Assembly (NCBI RefSeq): GCF_039537005.1
Contig: NZ_BAAAZR010000043.1
Location: 253,246 to 317,245, forward strand
DNA from: Sphaerisporangium flaviroseum
Lineage (GTDB): Bacteria; Actinomycetota; Actinomycetes; Streptosporangiales; Streptosporangiaceae
Direction of reading: 5' to 3'
DNA: 64,000 bases
How positions within the stretch are numbered: position 1 is the stretch's first letter; each line of letters begins with the position of its first letter. The notes below the pieces were generated by a model. It made no database searches. It was not told where the DNA came from and was given only the letters and a program-made list of their open reading frames with translations. Both the position numbers and the translations under genes were made by a program. Below are positions 16,363 to 25,306 of this stretch, in pieces.

Positions 16363-17304
16363 ATGCGTCGCTCCGTTCGTATCTGGCTCGCAGCCGCCCT
16401 CGTGATCCCGGCTGCGGCCTGTGGCTCCGGTTCTTCGGAGGGCGCCGGTGGTAAGGACAAGGTCACCGCAGGAGTGATCGCCATTGTGGACACGGCCCCG
16501 ATCCACCTCGGCAAGGCCAAAGGCTTCTTCGACAAGCAGAACATCGAGCTTGCCATCACCCCCGTACAGGGAGGCGCGGCCGGCATCTCCGGCGCGGTCG
16601 GCGGCCAGTTCCAGTTCGCGTTCGGCAACGTCACCTCGCTGCTGACCGCCAAGGAGCAGGGACTGCCGATCAAGGTGGTCGCCAACGGCGTCTCCTCCAC
16701 CGGTGAGGAGGGCAAGGACTTCAGCGCCGTGCTGGTCAAGGAGGACAGCCCGATCAAGACCGCGAAGGACCTCGCGGGCAAGAAGGTGTCCGTCAACCAG
16801 CTCAAGAACATCGGCGACACCACCATCCGGGCCTCCGTGCGCAAGGCCGGCGGCGACCCGTCGCAGGTGACGTTCGTGGAGTTGCCGTTCCCCGACGCCC
16901 CGGCGGCGCTGCAGGCGGGACGCGTCGACGCCATCTGGGTGGTCGAGCCCTTCGTCAGCCAGGCGATCTCGCAGGGAGCCCGGCCGGTCGCGTGGAACTA
17001 CGCCGACGCCGCGCCCAACCTGACCGTGGCGACGTACTTCACCACCACCAAGACCGACCCGGACCTGGTCAAGCGGTTCACCGCGGCGATGAACGAGTCG
17101 CTGCGGTACGCCGACGCCCACCCTGACGAGGCCCGCGACATCCTGAAGAGCTACACCAAGATCGATCCCGCGGTCATCGCCAAGATCGTCCTGCCCAAGT
17201 GGACCACGGACATCAACCGCGAGTCCATCCAGGCCATCGCGGACGCGGCCCTCGGCGACGGCGTGCTCAAGCAGAAGGCCGACCTCGGAACGCTGTTGCC
17301 ATGA
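16363..17304 (+). CDS. ABC transporter substrate-binding lipoprotein (SsuA/ThiY/NMT1 family)
   Basis: 313 aa from ATG 16363, with TTGGAG upstream. A lipoprotein signal ends AAACGSGSS, placing the mature protein on the outer face of the membrane. The domain reads DTAPIHLGKAKGFFDKQNIE, then GGAAGISGAVGGQFQFAFGN and PDAPAALQAGRVDAIWVVEP, characteristic of NMT1/SsuA-type binding proteins for sulfonates, nitrate, pyrimidine precursors or aromatic acids. Its stop overlaps the ATG of the first permease. Given the IclR regulator and downstream aldehyde dehydrogenase, an aromatic or other small acid is the likely ligand; this is inferred. Confidence 0.9.
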   Translation: MRRSVRIWLAAALVIPAAACGSGSSEGAGGKDKVTAGVIAIVDTAPIHLGKAKGFFDKQNIELAITPVQGGAAGISGAVGGQFQFAFGNVTSLLTAKEQGLPIKVVANGVSSTGEEGKDFSAVLVKEDSPIKTAKDLAGKKVSVNQLKNIGDTTIRASVRKAGGDPSQVTFVELPFPDAPAALQAGRVDAIWVVEPFVSQAISQGARPVAWNYADAAPNLTVATYFTTTKTDPDLVKRFTAAMNESLRYADAHPDEARDILKSYTKIDPAVIAKIVLPKWTTDINRESIQAIADAALGDGVLKQKADLGTLLP

Positions 17305-18122
17305 CCGCGTCGAGGGGATCTCGAACGGGGCGCTCCGGGTCGGTGATGACCCGGAGCGCGAAGCTGGGTCACGGCCTGGCGGGGCTGGCGTGCCTGCTGG
17401 CGGTGATGGAGGCGGTGCCCCGGCTCGGCGTCGTCGACCCGCGGTTCCTGCCGCCCGCGTCGGAGATACTCGGCGCGCTGGCGGCGGAGGTCCGTACGGC
17501 GGCGCTGTGGACGGCGCTGGGCGAGACGATCGGCGGCTGGGCCCTCGGCCTGGCCATCGCGTTCCTCACCGCCGTCCTCATCGGGGTCGTCATCGAGGTG
17601 GTCCCCGGGTTGCGGGCCGCGTCCCACTCCACGATCGAGTTCCTCCGGCCGATCCCCTCCGTGGCGCTGATCCCGCTGGCGACCCTGCTGTTCGGCGCCT
17701 CGCTCGGGTCGACGCTGCTGCTCGTGGTGTACGCCGCGTTCTGGCAGGTGCTGATCCAGGTCATGTACGGCGTCGCCGACGTGGACACGGTGGCCGACGA
17801 CACGGCCCGCTCGTACGGGCTGTCGCGGTGGTCCCGGATCCGGTACGTCGTCTGGCCCACGGCACTGCCGTACATCATGACCGGGCTCAGGCTCGCCGCG
17901 GCCGTGGCGTTCATCCTCACGATCACGGCCGAGCTGGTCATCGGCAGCCCGGGGCTCGGCCTGGAGATCCAGCTCGCCCAGTCCAGCGGCGCCGTCGCCA
18001 CCATGTACGCGCTGGTGGTGCTGGCCGGGCTCATCGGCATCGTCGTCAACCTGGCCGTACGCATGCTGGAGCGCCGGGTCCTCGCGTGGCATCCCTCCGT
18101 ACGAGGCGAGGTGACGTCGTGA
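17301..18122 (+). CDS. ABC transporter permease (SsuC/TauC type), first subunit
   Basis: 273 aa from ATG 17301, overlapping the binding-protein stop by 4 nt. About six membrane spans are visible. The EAA-like loop is DTVADDTARSYGLSRWSRIR followed by YVVWPTALPYIMTGLRLAAA, as in SsuC/TauC permeases. FLRPIPSVALIPLATLLFGA is the conserved span before it. The gene is followed by a second, related permease, so the channel is probably a heterodimer, less common for this family than a homodimer. Confidence 0.9.
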   Translation: MTASRGSRTGRSGSVMTRSAKLGHGLAGLACLLAVMEAVPRLGVVDPRFLPPASEILGALAAEVRTAALWTALGETIGGWALGLAIAFLTAVLIGVVIEVVPGLRAASHSTIEFLRPIPSVALIPLATLLFGASLGSTLLLVVYAAFWQVLIQVMYGVADVDTVADDTARSYGLSRWSRIRYVVWPTALPYIMTGLRLAAAVAFILTITAELVIGSPGLGLEIQLAQSSGAVATMYALVVLAGLIGIVVNLAVRMLERRVLAWHPSVRGEVTS

Positions 18123-18934
18123 CCGTGATCGAGGACGCGCCGGCGCCGGGCGCCGGGAGAAGGGCCTCGGGTGCGAAGGGATTCGGCCGCACGCTGCTCC
18201 GCGTGCTGGGCCTTCCGGTCCTGCTGATCGCCGGCTGGTGGGTGTTCAGCGTGTGGTCCGAGAGCTTCTACGTACCCACCCCGCCCCGCATCGCGCAGGC
18301 GTTCGCCGAGACCTGGTTCTCGCGGCGCCTGTTCGACGACGCCCTGCCGAGCGTCGCGCGGCTGCTCGCCGGCTACGCCCTGGCGACCGTCCTCGGCGTG
18401 GGCCTGGGCGTGCCCATCGGCCTGTCGGTACGGTTGCGCGCGGCGGCCGAGCCGGTGCTGGAGTTCTTCCGCGCGATCCCCCCACCCGTACTGGTCCCGC
18501 TCATCATGCTGCTCGCCGGGATCGACAACGGGATGAAGATCCTCGTCATCGTCTCCGGGTGCGTCTGGCCGATCCTGCTCAACACGGTCGAGGGCGTCCG
18601 GGCGCTCGACGAGATGCTCTCCGACACCTGCCGGGTGTACGGCGTGCGGGGCTGGTCACGGCTCCGCCACCTGGTGCTGCGCGGGGCCAGCCCGCAGATC
18701 ATGGCGGGGCTGCGGCAGGCCCTGTCCATCGGGATCATCCTCATGGTGATCAGCGAGATGTTCGCCAGCAGCAGCGGACTCGGATTCACGATCGTGCTGT
18801 TCCAGCGCGGCTTCGCCATTCCCGAGATGTGGAGCGGAATCCTGCTTCTCGGATTGCTGGGGTTCGGGCTGTCCATGCTCTTCCGCATGCTGGAACGCCG
18901 CGTCCTTTCCTGGCATTGGAGCCACCGTGCTTGA
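18119..18934 (+). CDS. ABC transporter permease (SsuC/TauC type), second subunit
   Basis: 271 aa from GTG 18119, which overlaps the stop of the first permease by 4 nt. It has a hydrophilic N-terminus and then about six spans. FFRAIPPPVLVPLIMLLAGI and the loop ALDEMLSDTCRVYGVRGWSR are the family hallmarks. It differs clearly in sequence from its partner permease and both end LERRVL.W, so they arose by an old duplication. The 3' end overlaps the ATPase gene. Confidence 0.9.
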   Translation: MTVIEDAPAPGAGRRASGAKGFGRTLLRVLGLPVLLIAGWWVFSVWSESFYVPTPPRIAQAFAETWFSRRLFDDALPSVARLLAGYALATVLGVGLGVPIGLSVRLRAAAEPVLEFFRAIPPPVLVPLIMLLAGIDNGMKILVIVSGCVWPILLNTVEGVRALDEMLSDTCRVYGVRGWSRLRHLVLRGASPQIMAGLRQALSIGIILMVISEMFASSSGLGFTIVLFQRGFAIPEMWSGILLLGLLGFGLSMLFRMLERRVLSWHWSHRA

Positions 18935-19691
18935 GGTCACCGGCCTGAAGAAGATCTACGAGACCACCGGGCGGGAAGCGGTCGGCGACCTGACCTTCCA
19001 GCTCGACGCGGGCGAGCTGGCCTGCGTCGTGGGGCCCTCGGGATGTGGGAAGACCACGTTGCTCCGGTGTATCGCCGGGCTGCTCGCCCCGACGGCCGGC
19101 ACGATCCGGGTCGCCGGGCGTCCGGTGACCGGCCCGCCGGACGACATGGCCGTGGTGTTCCAGGAGTACGGCCGCAGTCTGTTCCCGTGGATGACCGTCC
19201 AGCAGAACGTCGAGCTGCCGCTGAAGGAGAAGAAGCTCCCGAAGGCGCGGCGCGCTGAGCTGATCGCCGAGTCGCTCGTCGCCGTGGGCCTGGACGACGT
19301 GCCCCGGTCCTACCCGTGGCAGCTCTCCGGCGGCATGCAGCAGCGGGTGGCGATCGCGCGGGCCCTCGCGTACGAGCCGCAGGTGCTGCTCATGGACGAG
19401 CCGTTCGCCGCCGTCGACGCGCAGACCAGGGCGGAGCTGGAGGATCTGGTCCTGCGCATCTGGCAGCGGCTCGGCACCACCACGCTCTTCATCACGCACG
19501 ACATCGACGAGGCCATCTACCTCGGCCGACGGGTGATCGTGCTGTCCTCCTCGCCCACGGTCGTGGTGGAGGACATCAAGGTCGACCTGCCGCCGGAACG
19601 CGACCAGCTCACCACCCGGGCGCTCCACCGGTTCACCGAGCTGCGCGGGCACGTGTACGCCCAGATCCAGCGAGCGAAGGACGCGCGGTGA
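18927..19691 (+). CDS. ABC transporter ATP-binding protein (SsuB/TauB type)
   Basis: 254 aa from GTG 18927, overlapping the permease by 8 nt. All nucleotide-binding motifs are present: Walker A GPSGCGKTT near residue 37, Q-loop VFQEYGRSLFPWMTV, signature LSGGMQQR, Walker B VLLMDEPFAAVD and the switch His in LFITHDIDEAIYLG. It powers import through the two preceding permeases. The stop is 69 bp before the aldehyde dehydrogenase gene, which appears to be the last gene of the operon. Confidence 0.95.
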   Translation: MLEVTGLKKIYETTGREAVGDLTFQLDAGELACVVGPSGCGKTTLLRCIAGLLAPTAGTIRVAGRPVTGPPDDMAVVFQEYGRSLFPWMTVQQNVELPLKEKKLPKARRAELIAESLVAVGLDDVPRSYPWQLSGGMQQRVAIARALAYEPQVLLMDEPFAAVDAQTRAELEDLVLRIWQRLGTTTLFITHDIDEAIYLGRRVIVLSSSPTVVVEDIKVDLPPERDQLTTRALHRFTELRGHVYAQIQRAKDAR

Positions 19692-19760
19692 CGGCGGTCG
19701 ACCCCATGGACGTCAGCCCGTACGGGCGCGCGGTACAGCACCATCGAAAGGGGATGTGAC

Positions 19761-21224
19761 ATGGACTTCCTTGATCCCAAGCTCTGGTCCGGATCGATCT
19801 TCGGCGCCGACGGCTGGCAGGCGTCCCGGGCCGGCGACGTGCCGGTGACCGAGCCCGCCACCGGCAACGAGATCGGCCGGGCGGGCATCGCCGGCCCCGC
19901 GGACGTCACCGCGGCGGCCGTACAGGCCGCGAGGGCCCAGCGCGGATGGGCGGCCGCCTCCTTCGAGGAGCGCGCCGGGGTCCTGCGCAGGGCCGGCCGG
20001 CTGTTCGAGGAGCATGCCGCCGAGATTCAGAGGTGGCTCATCCGCGAGTCCGGGTCGATCCCGGGGAAGGCCGGCTTCGAGACCCACGTCGCCGCGCAGG
20101 AATGCTACGAGGCCGCGGCCCTGGCCTCCCAGCCGCTCGGCGAGATCCTGCCGACCGCCAAGAAGCGGCTCAGCCTCGCGCGCCGCGTGCCCGTCGGGGT
20201 GGTCGGCGTCATCTCGCCGTTCAACGCGCCGCTGATCCTCGGCATCCGGTCGGTCGCCCCGGCGCTGGCGCTCGGCAACGCGGTCGTGTTCAAGCCGGAC
20301 CCTCGTACCGCCGTCTGCGGGGGCGTCGCCATCGCCCGGGTCTTCGAGGAGGCAGGCCTGCCCTCCGGCCTGCTGCACATGCTCCCCGGCGGCCCGGAGA
20401 CCGGTGAGGCGATCATCGCCGACCCCCGTATCCGCGTCGTGTCCTTCACCGGTTCCACCGGGGCCGGGCGCAAGGTGGGCGAGCTGGCCGCCCGCCACCT
20501 CAAGCGCGCCCACCTGGAGCTCGGCGGCAACTCGGCGCTGGTCGTCCTGGACGACGCCGACCTCGACCTCGCCGTCTCGGCGGGCGCGTGGGGGTCGTTC
20601 TTCCACCAGGGCCAGATCTGCATGACCGCCGGCCGGCACCTGGTCCACTCCTCGATCAAGGATGAGTACGTCGAGCGGCTGGCGGCCAAGGCCGACCACA
20701 TGCCGGTCGGCGACCCCGCCACCCAGGAGGTCGCCCTCGGCCCGCTCATCGACGGCGGCCAGCGGGACAAGGTCCACGCGCTGGTCACCGGCAGCGTCGA
20801 CAGCGGCGCCCGGCTCGCGGCCGGCGGCACCTACGAGGGGCTGTTCTACCGCCCCACGGTGCTCACCGACCTGACGTCGTCCGCGCCGGCGTACGCGCAG
20901 GAGGTCTTCGGGCCGGTCGCCCCGGTCATGCCGTTCTCCTCGCTGGAGGAGGCGGCGTCCCTGGCGGCCGAGAGCGAGTACGGGCTGGCGCTCGGCATCC
21001 TGACGGGCGACGCCATGAAGGGTCTGGCTCTTGCCGACCTCATCCCCACCGGCATCGTCCACATCAACGACCAGACCGTGGACGACGAGGCCGTCGCGCC
21101 GTTCGGCGGGGTCGGAGCATCCGGCACGGGATCGAGGTTCGGCGGCACCAGCGCGAACATCGAGGCGTTCACCGACACCCAGTGGGTGACCATGCAGGGT
21201 GACATCGCCCGGTATCCCTTCTGA
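19761..21224 (+). CDS. Aldehyde dehydrogenase (benzaldehyde/vanillin dehydrogenase-like)
   Basis: 487 aa, the full length for the family. ATG 19761 follows AAAGGGG. The NAD(P)-binding FTGSTGAGRKVGELA is near residue 230, the catalytic Glu in LELGGNSALVVLDD near 255 and the catalytic Cys in FFHQGQICMTAGRHLVHSS near 290. HINDQTVDDEAVAPFGGVGA is typical of benzaldehyde/vanillin dehydrogenases, which oxidise aromatic aldehydes to acids. Position behind the transporter and IclR regulator supports catabolism of an imported aromatic compound. Exact substrate is not provable from sequence. Confidence 0.9.
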   Translation: MDFLDPKLWSGSIFGADGWQASRAGDVPVTEPATGNEIGRAGIAGPADVTAAAVQAARAQRGWAAASFEERAGVLRRAGRLFEEHAAEIQRWLIRESGSIPGKAGFETHVAAQECYEAAALASQPLGEILPTAKKRLSLARRVPVGVVGVISPFNAPLILGIRSVAPALALGNAVVFKPDPRTAVCGGVAIARVFEEAGLPSGLLHMLPGGPETGEAIIADPRIRVVSFTGSTGAGRKVGELAARHLKRAHLELGGNSALVVLDDADLDLAVSAGAWGSFFHQGQICMTAGRHLVHSSIKDEYVERLAAKADHMPVGDPATQEVALGPLIDGGQRDKVHALVTGSVDSGARLAAGGTYEGLFYRPTVLTDLTSSAPAYAQEVFGPVAPVMPFSSLEEAASLAAESEYGLALGILTGDAMKGLALADLIPTGIVHINDQTVDDEAVAPFGGVGASGTGSRFGGTSANIEAFTDTQWVTMQGDIARYPF

Positions 21225-21249
21225 TGGTCACCGATAGGCTCCGGAGCCT

Positions 21250-22506
21250 ATGACCCGCACCACCGCCGATCCCGGACCCGACGATCTTCCAAGGTCCGGG
21301 ATCGGGCCCCCCTCCAAACCATCCCGCCGTACCACACAGGTGCTGCTCATCGCAGGTTTCGTACTCGCCTCGCTCAACCTGCGGCCCGCCCTCGCGGGGG
21401 TGTCGCCGCTGCTCAGCGAGATCATGGACGACTTCGGGCTGACCCCGGCGGCGGGCGGGGCGATCACCACGGTCATGGTGGTCTGCCTCGGCCTGCTCGC
21501 GCCGGTCGCGCCCGCCCTGGCGACCCGGCTCGGCCTGGACCGCACCCTGCTGATCGGGCTGCTCATCCTGGCCGCCGGGATCACCCTGCGCGGCGTCGGC
21601 GGCGTCGTGGCCCTGTACGCCGGTTCCGCGATCGCCGGCACGGCCATCGCCATCATGAACGTGGTCATGCCGGGCGTGGTGAAGCAGCACTTCCCCGACC
21701 GGATCGGCCTGTTCACCGGCATCTACGTCTCGGGTCTGGTGGCGGGCGCGGCCTCGGCGTCGGCGCTCATGGTTCCCATCGAGGAGCGGTACGGCTGGCG
21801 CGTGGCCGCCGGATCGTTCGCGGTGGCGGCGGTGGCGGCGGCGGTGCTGTGGGCCCCGCAGGCGTTCAAGCGGCACCGCCGTGACCGCGGCGCCGGTGGG
21901 CACAGGCCCTACGCCATGCTCCTGCGCAGGCGCGTGACCTGGTACGTCATGGCGTTCATGGGGTTCCAGTCCTTGACCTTCTACATCATGCTGGCCTGGT
22001 TGCCGACGATCTTCCGGGATGCCGGGCTGCCCGCCGCGCAGGCCGGTTACCTGCTCGCGCTGACCAACATCTCCCAGATCGCCGCCACGCTCACGGTTCC
22101 CGTGCACGCGGGGCGGGCGCGGTCGCAGGTCCCGCACATCGTGGGGGCGGCCCTGCTGACCGTCGCGGGATACCTCGGCGTGCTGCTCGCCCCGGTCACG
22201 CTCCCGTGGCTGTGGATGATCGTGCTCGGGCTCGGCCAGGGAGCCTCGATCGCGCTCGCCCTGCTGATCATCGCCCTGCGGGCGCCCGACCCCGCCTCGG
22301 TCACCGCTCTGTCGGCGGTGGCCCAGTCGTCCGGCTACCTGCTGGCGGCCCTCGGCCCCTTCGCGATCGGGCTGCTCCACCAGGTCTCCGGCGGCTGGAC
22401 CGTGCCGCTGGTGGCGGGCCTGCTCACGTGCGGGGCGCAACTGGCGTTCGGCGTGCTCGCCGGGCGATCGCCGACGCCCGGCGTGCCGGCGCGGGTGCCA
22501 GGGTGA
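21250..22506 (+). CDS. MFS transporter, CynX/NimT type
   Basis: 418 aa with twelve hydrophobic spans. The first span reads LIAGFVLASLNLRPALAGVS followed by PLLSEIMDDFGLTPAAGG, the signature of the cyanate/2-nitroimidazole transporter (CynX/NimT) branch. It starts 25 bp after the aldehyde dehydrogenase stop, so it could be read through from that operon. It may move a related small acid or an unrelated drug-like compound; the family is poorly characterised. Confidence 0.88.
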   Translation: MTRTTADPGPDDLPRSGIGPPSKPSRRTTQVLLIAGFVLASLNLRPALAGVSPLLSEIMDDFGLTPAAGGAITTVMVVCLGLLAPVAPALATRLGLDRTLLIGLLILAAGITLRGVGGVVALYAGSAIAGTAIAIMNVVMPGVVKQHFPDRIGLFTGIYVSGLVAGAASASALMVPIEERYGWRVAAGSFAVAAVAAAVLWAPQAFKRHRRDRGAGGHRPYAMLLRRRVTWYVMAFMGFQSLTFYIMLAWLPTIFRDAGLPAAQAGYLLALTNISQIAATLTVPVHAGRARSQVPHIVGAALLTVAGYLGVLLAPVTLPWLWMIVLGLGQGASIALALLIIALRAPDPASVTALSAVAQSSGYLLAALGPFAIGLLHQVSGGWTVPLVAGLLTCGAQLAFGVLAGRSPTPGVPARVPG

Positions 22507-22554
22507 GCCGCCTGCCGTGGCCGCGAGAGCTCGTCCAGCCGGGCGCCGCCGCCG

Positions 22555-23847
22555 TCAGGGGTTGGTGGGGGCGAGGTCGGCGCCGATCGGGACGGCCGGG
22601 TTGAGGCTGTTGTCCACGACCATCATCTCGTAGGGGAACCGGCCGGCGCCCTTCTTCCACTGGACCCCCACGGGCTGCTGGATGGCGACGCCCGGTACGG
22701 GTCCCCGCGAGAAGTCGAGCACGCCGGACATGCCGGAATAGTTCAGCGTCCTGAGACGCGCGGCCACGGCCTTCCTGTCCCGCGGCGTGTCGACCGTCGT
22801 GAACGCCTGGTGGGCGATCTCGAACAGCGAGTACACCGAGCCGAGGGTCTGCAGCCACTGCTTGCCGCTCGCCGACTGGTAGGCCTCCGCGAACCGCTTG
22901 GCCGTCTCCCCGTCGAGGGACGACCTGTTGGGCATGTAGGGCCCCCACCAGGAGTCGGTCGCGATGTTGTTGACCAGGTCCCCGAGGGGCAGGGTGTCCG
23001 AGGGGAACAGCAGGACCTTGGCCACCGTGGCGAGCCGGGGACGGAAGCCCCGCTTGGCCGCCTGCTTCCACATCCTGTTGAAATCTGGAGGAAGCGGGGC
23101 GTTGATAAAGATCTCGCACGAGTCCCGTTCGAACTTGGAGATCATCGCCTCGAAGTCCGCGCCCTCGTTGTACGAGCCGCCGTCGACCCAGGTGTAGCCG
23201 GCCTTCTCGATGATCGGGGGCCAGGCCTCGCGGAAGGCGTTGCCGTCCGGGTCGTCGGGGAACATCCCCGCCACGACCTTGTTGGTGGACACGCGCTCCC
23301 ACATGGGGACGAAGCATCCGCCGAACTGGTCGACGCCCAGGAAGAACATGGTCGTGTAGGTGAAGGGCTTGGGCTTCTTCGGGTCGGCCTGCCGGGAGAA
23401 GTACCACGCCTCCCACGGGACGACGGTGGCGACGCAGGGGATCCCCTGCTCCTCGCACACGGTGGCGACCGGGTTGGTGGTCTCGGGGGCGGAGCTGGTG
23501 AGGATCATGTCGGCGTGGTGGTGGGAGATGAGCTCGCGTGCGGCCCGGGTGGCCTGCCGGGGATCGGACAGGGTGTCCTTCACCACGATCTCGATCTGGT
23601 AGGTCTTCCCGCCGACCCTGAAGCCTCGGGCGTACGGCGGGGTCCGCCGCACGCGGTCCACGACGAAGGCGTCTCCCGAGGCGAAGCTCCCGAGTGGGCC
23701 GGACTGCGGGCTGACGTACCCAATGACGATCTTGTTGTCGTCGGCACGGGACTTTTCGCCCGACGAGCCGCACGCGCTGGTTCCTGCGGCGAGGGCTCCG
23801 AGGCCCACGCCCTTGAGTAAGGCTCGGCGCGGGAGGGACGGATCCAT
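22555..23847 (-). CDS. ABC transporter substrate-binding lipoprotein (amide/branched-chain amino acid type)
   Basis: 430 aa from ATG 23847, with GGAGG eight bases upstream; longer in-frame forms lack a signal peptide at the start. The N-terminus has a twin-arginine-like LPRRALLKG, a hydrophobic run and a lipobox SACGSSG, so Tat-exported lipoprotein is likely. The mature protein begins KIVIGYVSPQSGPLGSFASG and has ARELISHHHADMILTSSAPE, typical of the LivJ/urea-amide periplasmic-binding family (Peripla_BP_6). No permease or ATPase is adjacent, so it is an orphan binding protein here or works with a distant transporter. Confidence 0.88.
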   Translation of the reverse strand: MDPSLPRRALLKGVGLGALAAGTSACGSSGEKSRADDNKIVIGYVSPQSGPLGSFASGDAFVVDRVRRTPPYARGFRVGGKTYQIEIVVKDTLSDPRQATRAARELISHHHADMILTSSAPETTNPVATVCEEQGIPCVATVVPWEAWYFSRQADPKKPKPFTYTTMFFLGVDQFGGCFVPMWERVSTNKVVAGMFPDDPDGNAFREAWPPIIEKAGYTWVDGGSYNEGADFEAMISKFERDSCEIFINAPLPPDFNRMWKQAAKRGFRPRLATVAKVLLFPSDTLPLGDLVNNIATDSWWGPYMPNRSSLDGETAKRFAEAYQSASGKQWLQTLGSVYSLFEIAHQAFTTVDTPRDRKAVAARLRTLNYSGMSGVLDFSRGPVPGVAIQQPVGVQWKKGAGRFPYEMMVVDNSLNPAVPIGADLAPTNP

Positions 23848-24152
23848 CAAAGCAGCCTCCGATATCCGATATGCCGTAGCCGATCGTGAAAGGGCCGGAC
23901 CGCCTATGGCTGGACCGCACGTCTGGGCCATGTACGGCACGACGCGCGTCTGATTTGAGTGGTTCGAGTGACTGACGATGCTCTGTGAAGATGATTACGG
24001 ATAAAGGTGCTTTGTCGCTGGTGATCGCCAATAGTGGTCACCACATCTGCCGTGCGACACCCGGTTCCCGGCGCGCGACGACGGCTCGTCCGTGCCGGTG
24101 CGCCCTCTGCGTGTCGACGGAGATGAGCCGCTGACCAGGCCTAACATCAAGC
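23848..24152. other. Intergenic region between divergent genes
   Basis: 305 bp separate the binding-protein start and the phosphodiesterase start, which diverge. It must hold two promoters. No clear operator, repeat or RNA gene was seen. Confidence 0.4.
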
Positions 24153-25292
24153 GTGATCATCTTCGCCCTGGTCCTGGCCGGTATGGTGTCCCTCACTCCC
24201 GGGGGCACGGCCTCCGGCGCCGAGGCCGGTACGCGGCCGCGCGTGGCAGCAAGAACGGTCCCCGGCGAGGGACCCGGTCCGCATCCGATCGTCATCGGTC
24301 ACCGGGGCGCCTGCGCGTACCGGCCCGAGCACACCCTCCTGTCGTACGAGACCGCCGTCCAGATGGGCGCCGACTACATCGAGCCCGACCTGGTCCCCAC
24401 CAAGGACCACGTGCTCGTCGCCCGGCACGAGAACGAGATCTCCCACACCACCGACGTCGCCACGCATCCGGAGTTCGCCGCGCGCCGGACCACCAAGGTG
24501 GTCGACGGCCGGAGGCTGACCGGATGGTTCACCGAGGACTTCACCCTGGAGGAGCTGCGCACGCTGCGGGCGGTGGAGCGCCTGCCCGGCCTGCGCCCCG
24601 CCAGCGCCGCCTTCGACGGACGCGCCCGCATCGCGACCTTCCAGGAGGTCGTCGCCCTCGCGCGGCGGGCCGGAGTCGGGATCTACCCGGAGACCAAACA
24701 CCCGGGCTACTTCGCCTCGATCGGGCTTCCCCTGGAGGAGCCGATGCTCGCGACGCTCGACCGGTACGGCTGGCGCGAGAAGTCGGATCCGGTGTTCGTC
24801 CAGTCGTTCGAGACCGCGAACCTGCGGGCGCTGCGCGGCAGGACACGTCTTCGGCTCATCCAGCTCATGGAGGCCTCCGGGGCTCCCCGGGACCTGGTCG
24901 TCGCGGGGGACCCGCGCACGTACCGCGACCTCGCGACCCCCGCGGGGCTGCGCGAGATCGCCACCTACGCCGACGGCATCGGCGTCTCGACCCAGCTCGT
25001 GGCGCCGGTGGACGGGCATGGCGCGCTGATGGCCCCGACCACGCTGGTCCAAGACGCCCACCGTGAGGGCCTGCCCGTCCACGTCTGGACCGTCCGCCCG
25101 GAGAACTCGCAGCTTCCCGCCGACTTCCGCACGGGCGACCCGGCCGCGCCGGGTTACGCGGGCGCGCACGGCGACGTGGCCGGCTGGTTGAGGATGCTGT
25201 ACGAGCTGGGCGTCGACGGGGTGTTCGCCGACGATCCGGCAACGGCGCGGCGGACCCGCGACCAGCGCGCGGCCGGCCCCTCCCCGCGTTGA
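24153..25292 (+). CDS. Secreted glycerophosphodiester phosphodiesterase
   Basis: 379 aa from GTG 24153. A short signal peptide (ALVLAGMVSLTPGGTASGAE) precedes the GDPD domain. The catalytic motif is VIGHRGACAYRPEHTLLSYE followed by GADYIEPDLVPTKDHVLVAR, giving the HR(G) His, the ExD metal ligands and the second catalytic His in ARHENEISHTT. A third metal Glu is in GIYPETKHPGYF. It hydrolyses deacylated phospholipids to glycerol-3-phosphate outside the cell. The size and the long loops match GlpQ-type enzymes. It is convergent with the response regulator gene. Confidence 0.93.
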   Translation: MIIFALVLAGMVSLTPGGTASGAEAGTRPRVAARTVPGEGPGPHPIVIGHRGACAYRPEHTLLSYETAVQMGADYIEPDLVPTKDHVLVARHENEISHTTDVATHPEFAARRTTKVVDGRRLTGWFTEDFTLEELRTLRAVERLPGLRPASAAFDGRARIATFQEVVALARRAGVGIYPETKHPGYFASIGLPLEEPMLATLDRYGWREKSDPVFVQSFETANLRALRGRTRLRLIQLMEASGAPRDLVVAGDPRTYRDLATPAGLREIATYADGIGVSTQLVAPVDGHGALMAPTTLVQDAHREGLPVHVWTVRPENSQLPADFRTGDPAAPGYAGAHGDVAGWLRMLYELGVDGVFADDPATARRTRDQRAAGPSPR

Positions 25293-25306
25293 CGGGCGCG
25301 ACGGTC

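Noticed and set aside
22424..24031. Long minus-strand frame covering the orphan binding-protein gene
   Set aside because: It is the out-of-frame reading of the binding-protein gene, which has a signal peptide, a ribosome site and family motifs.
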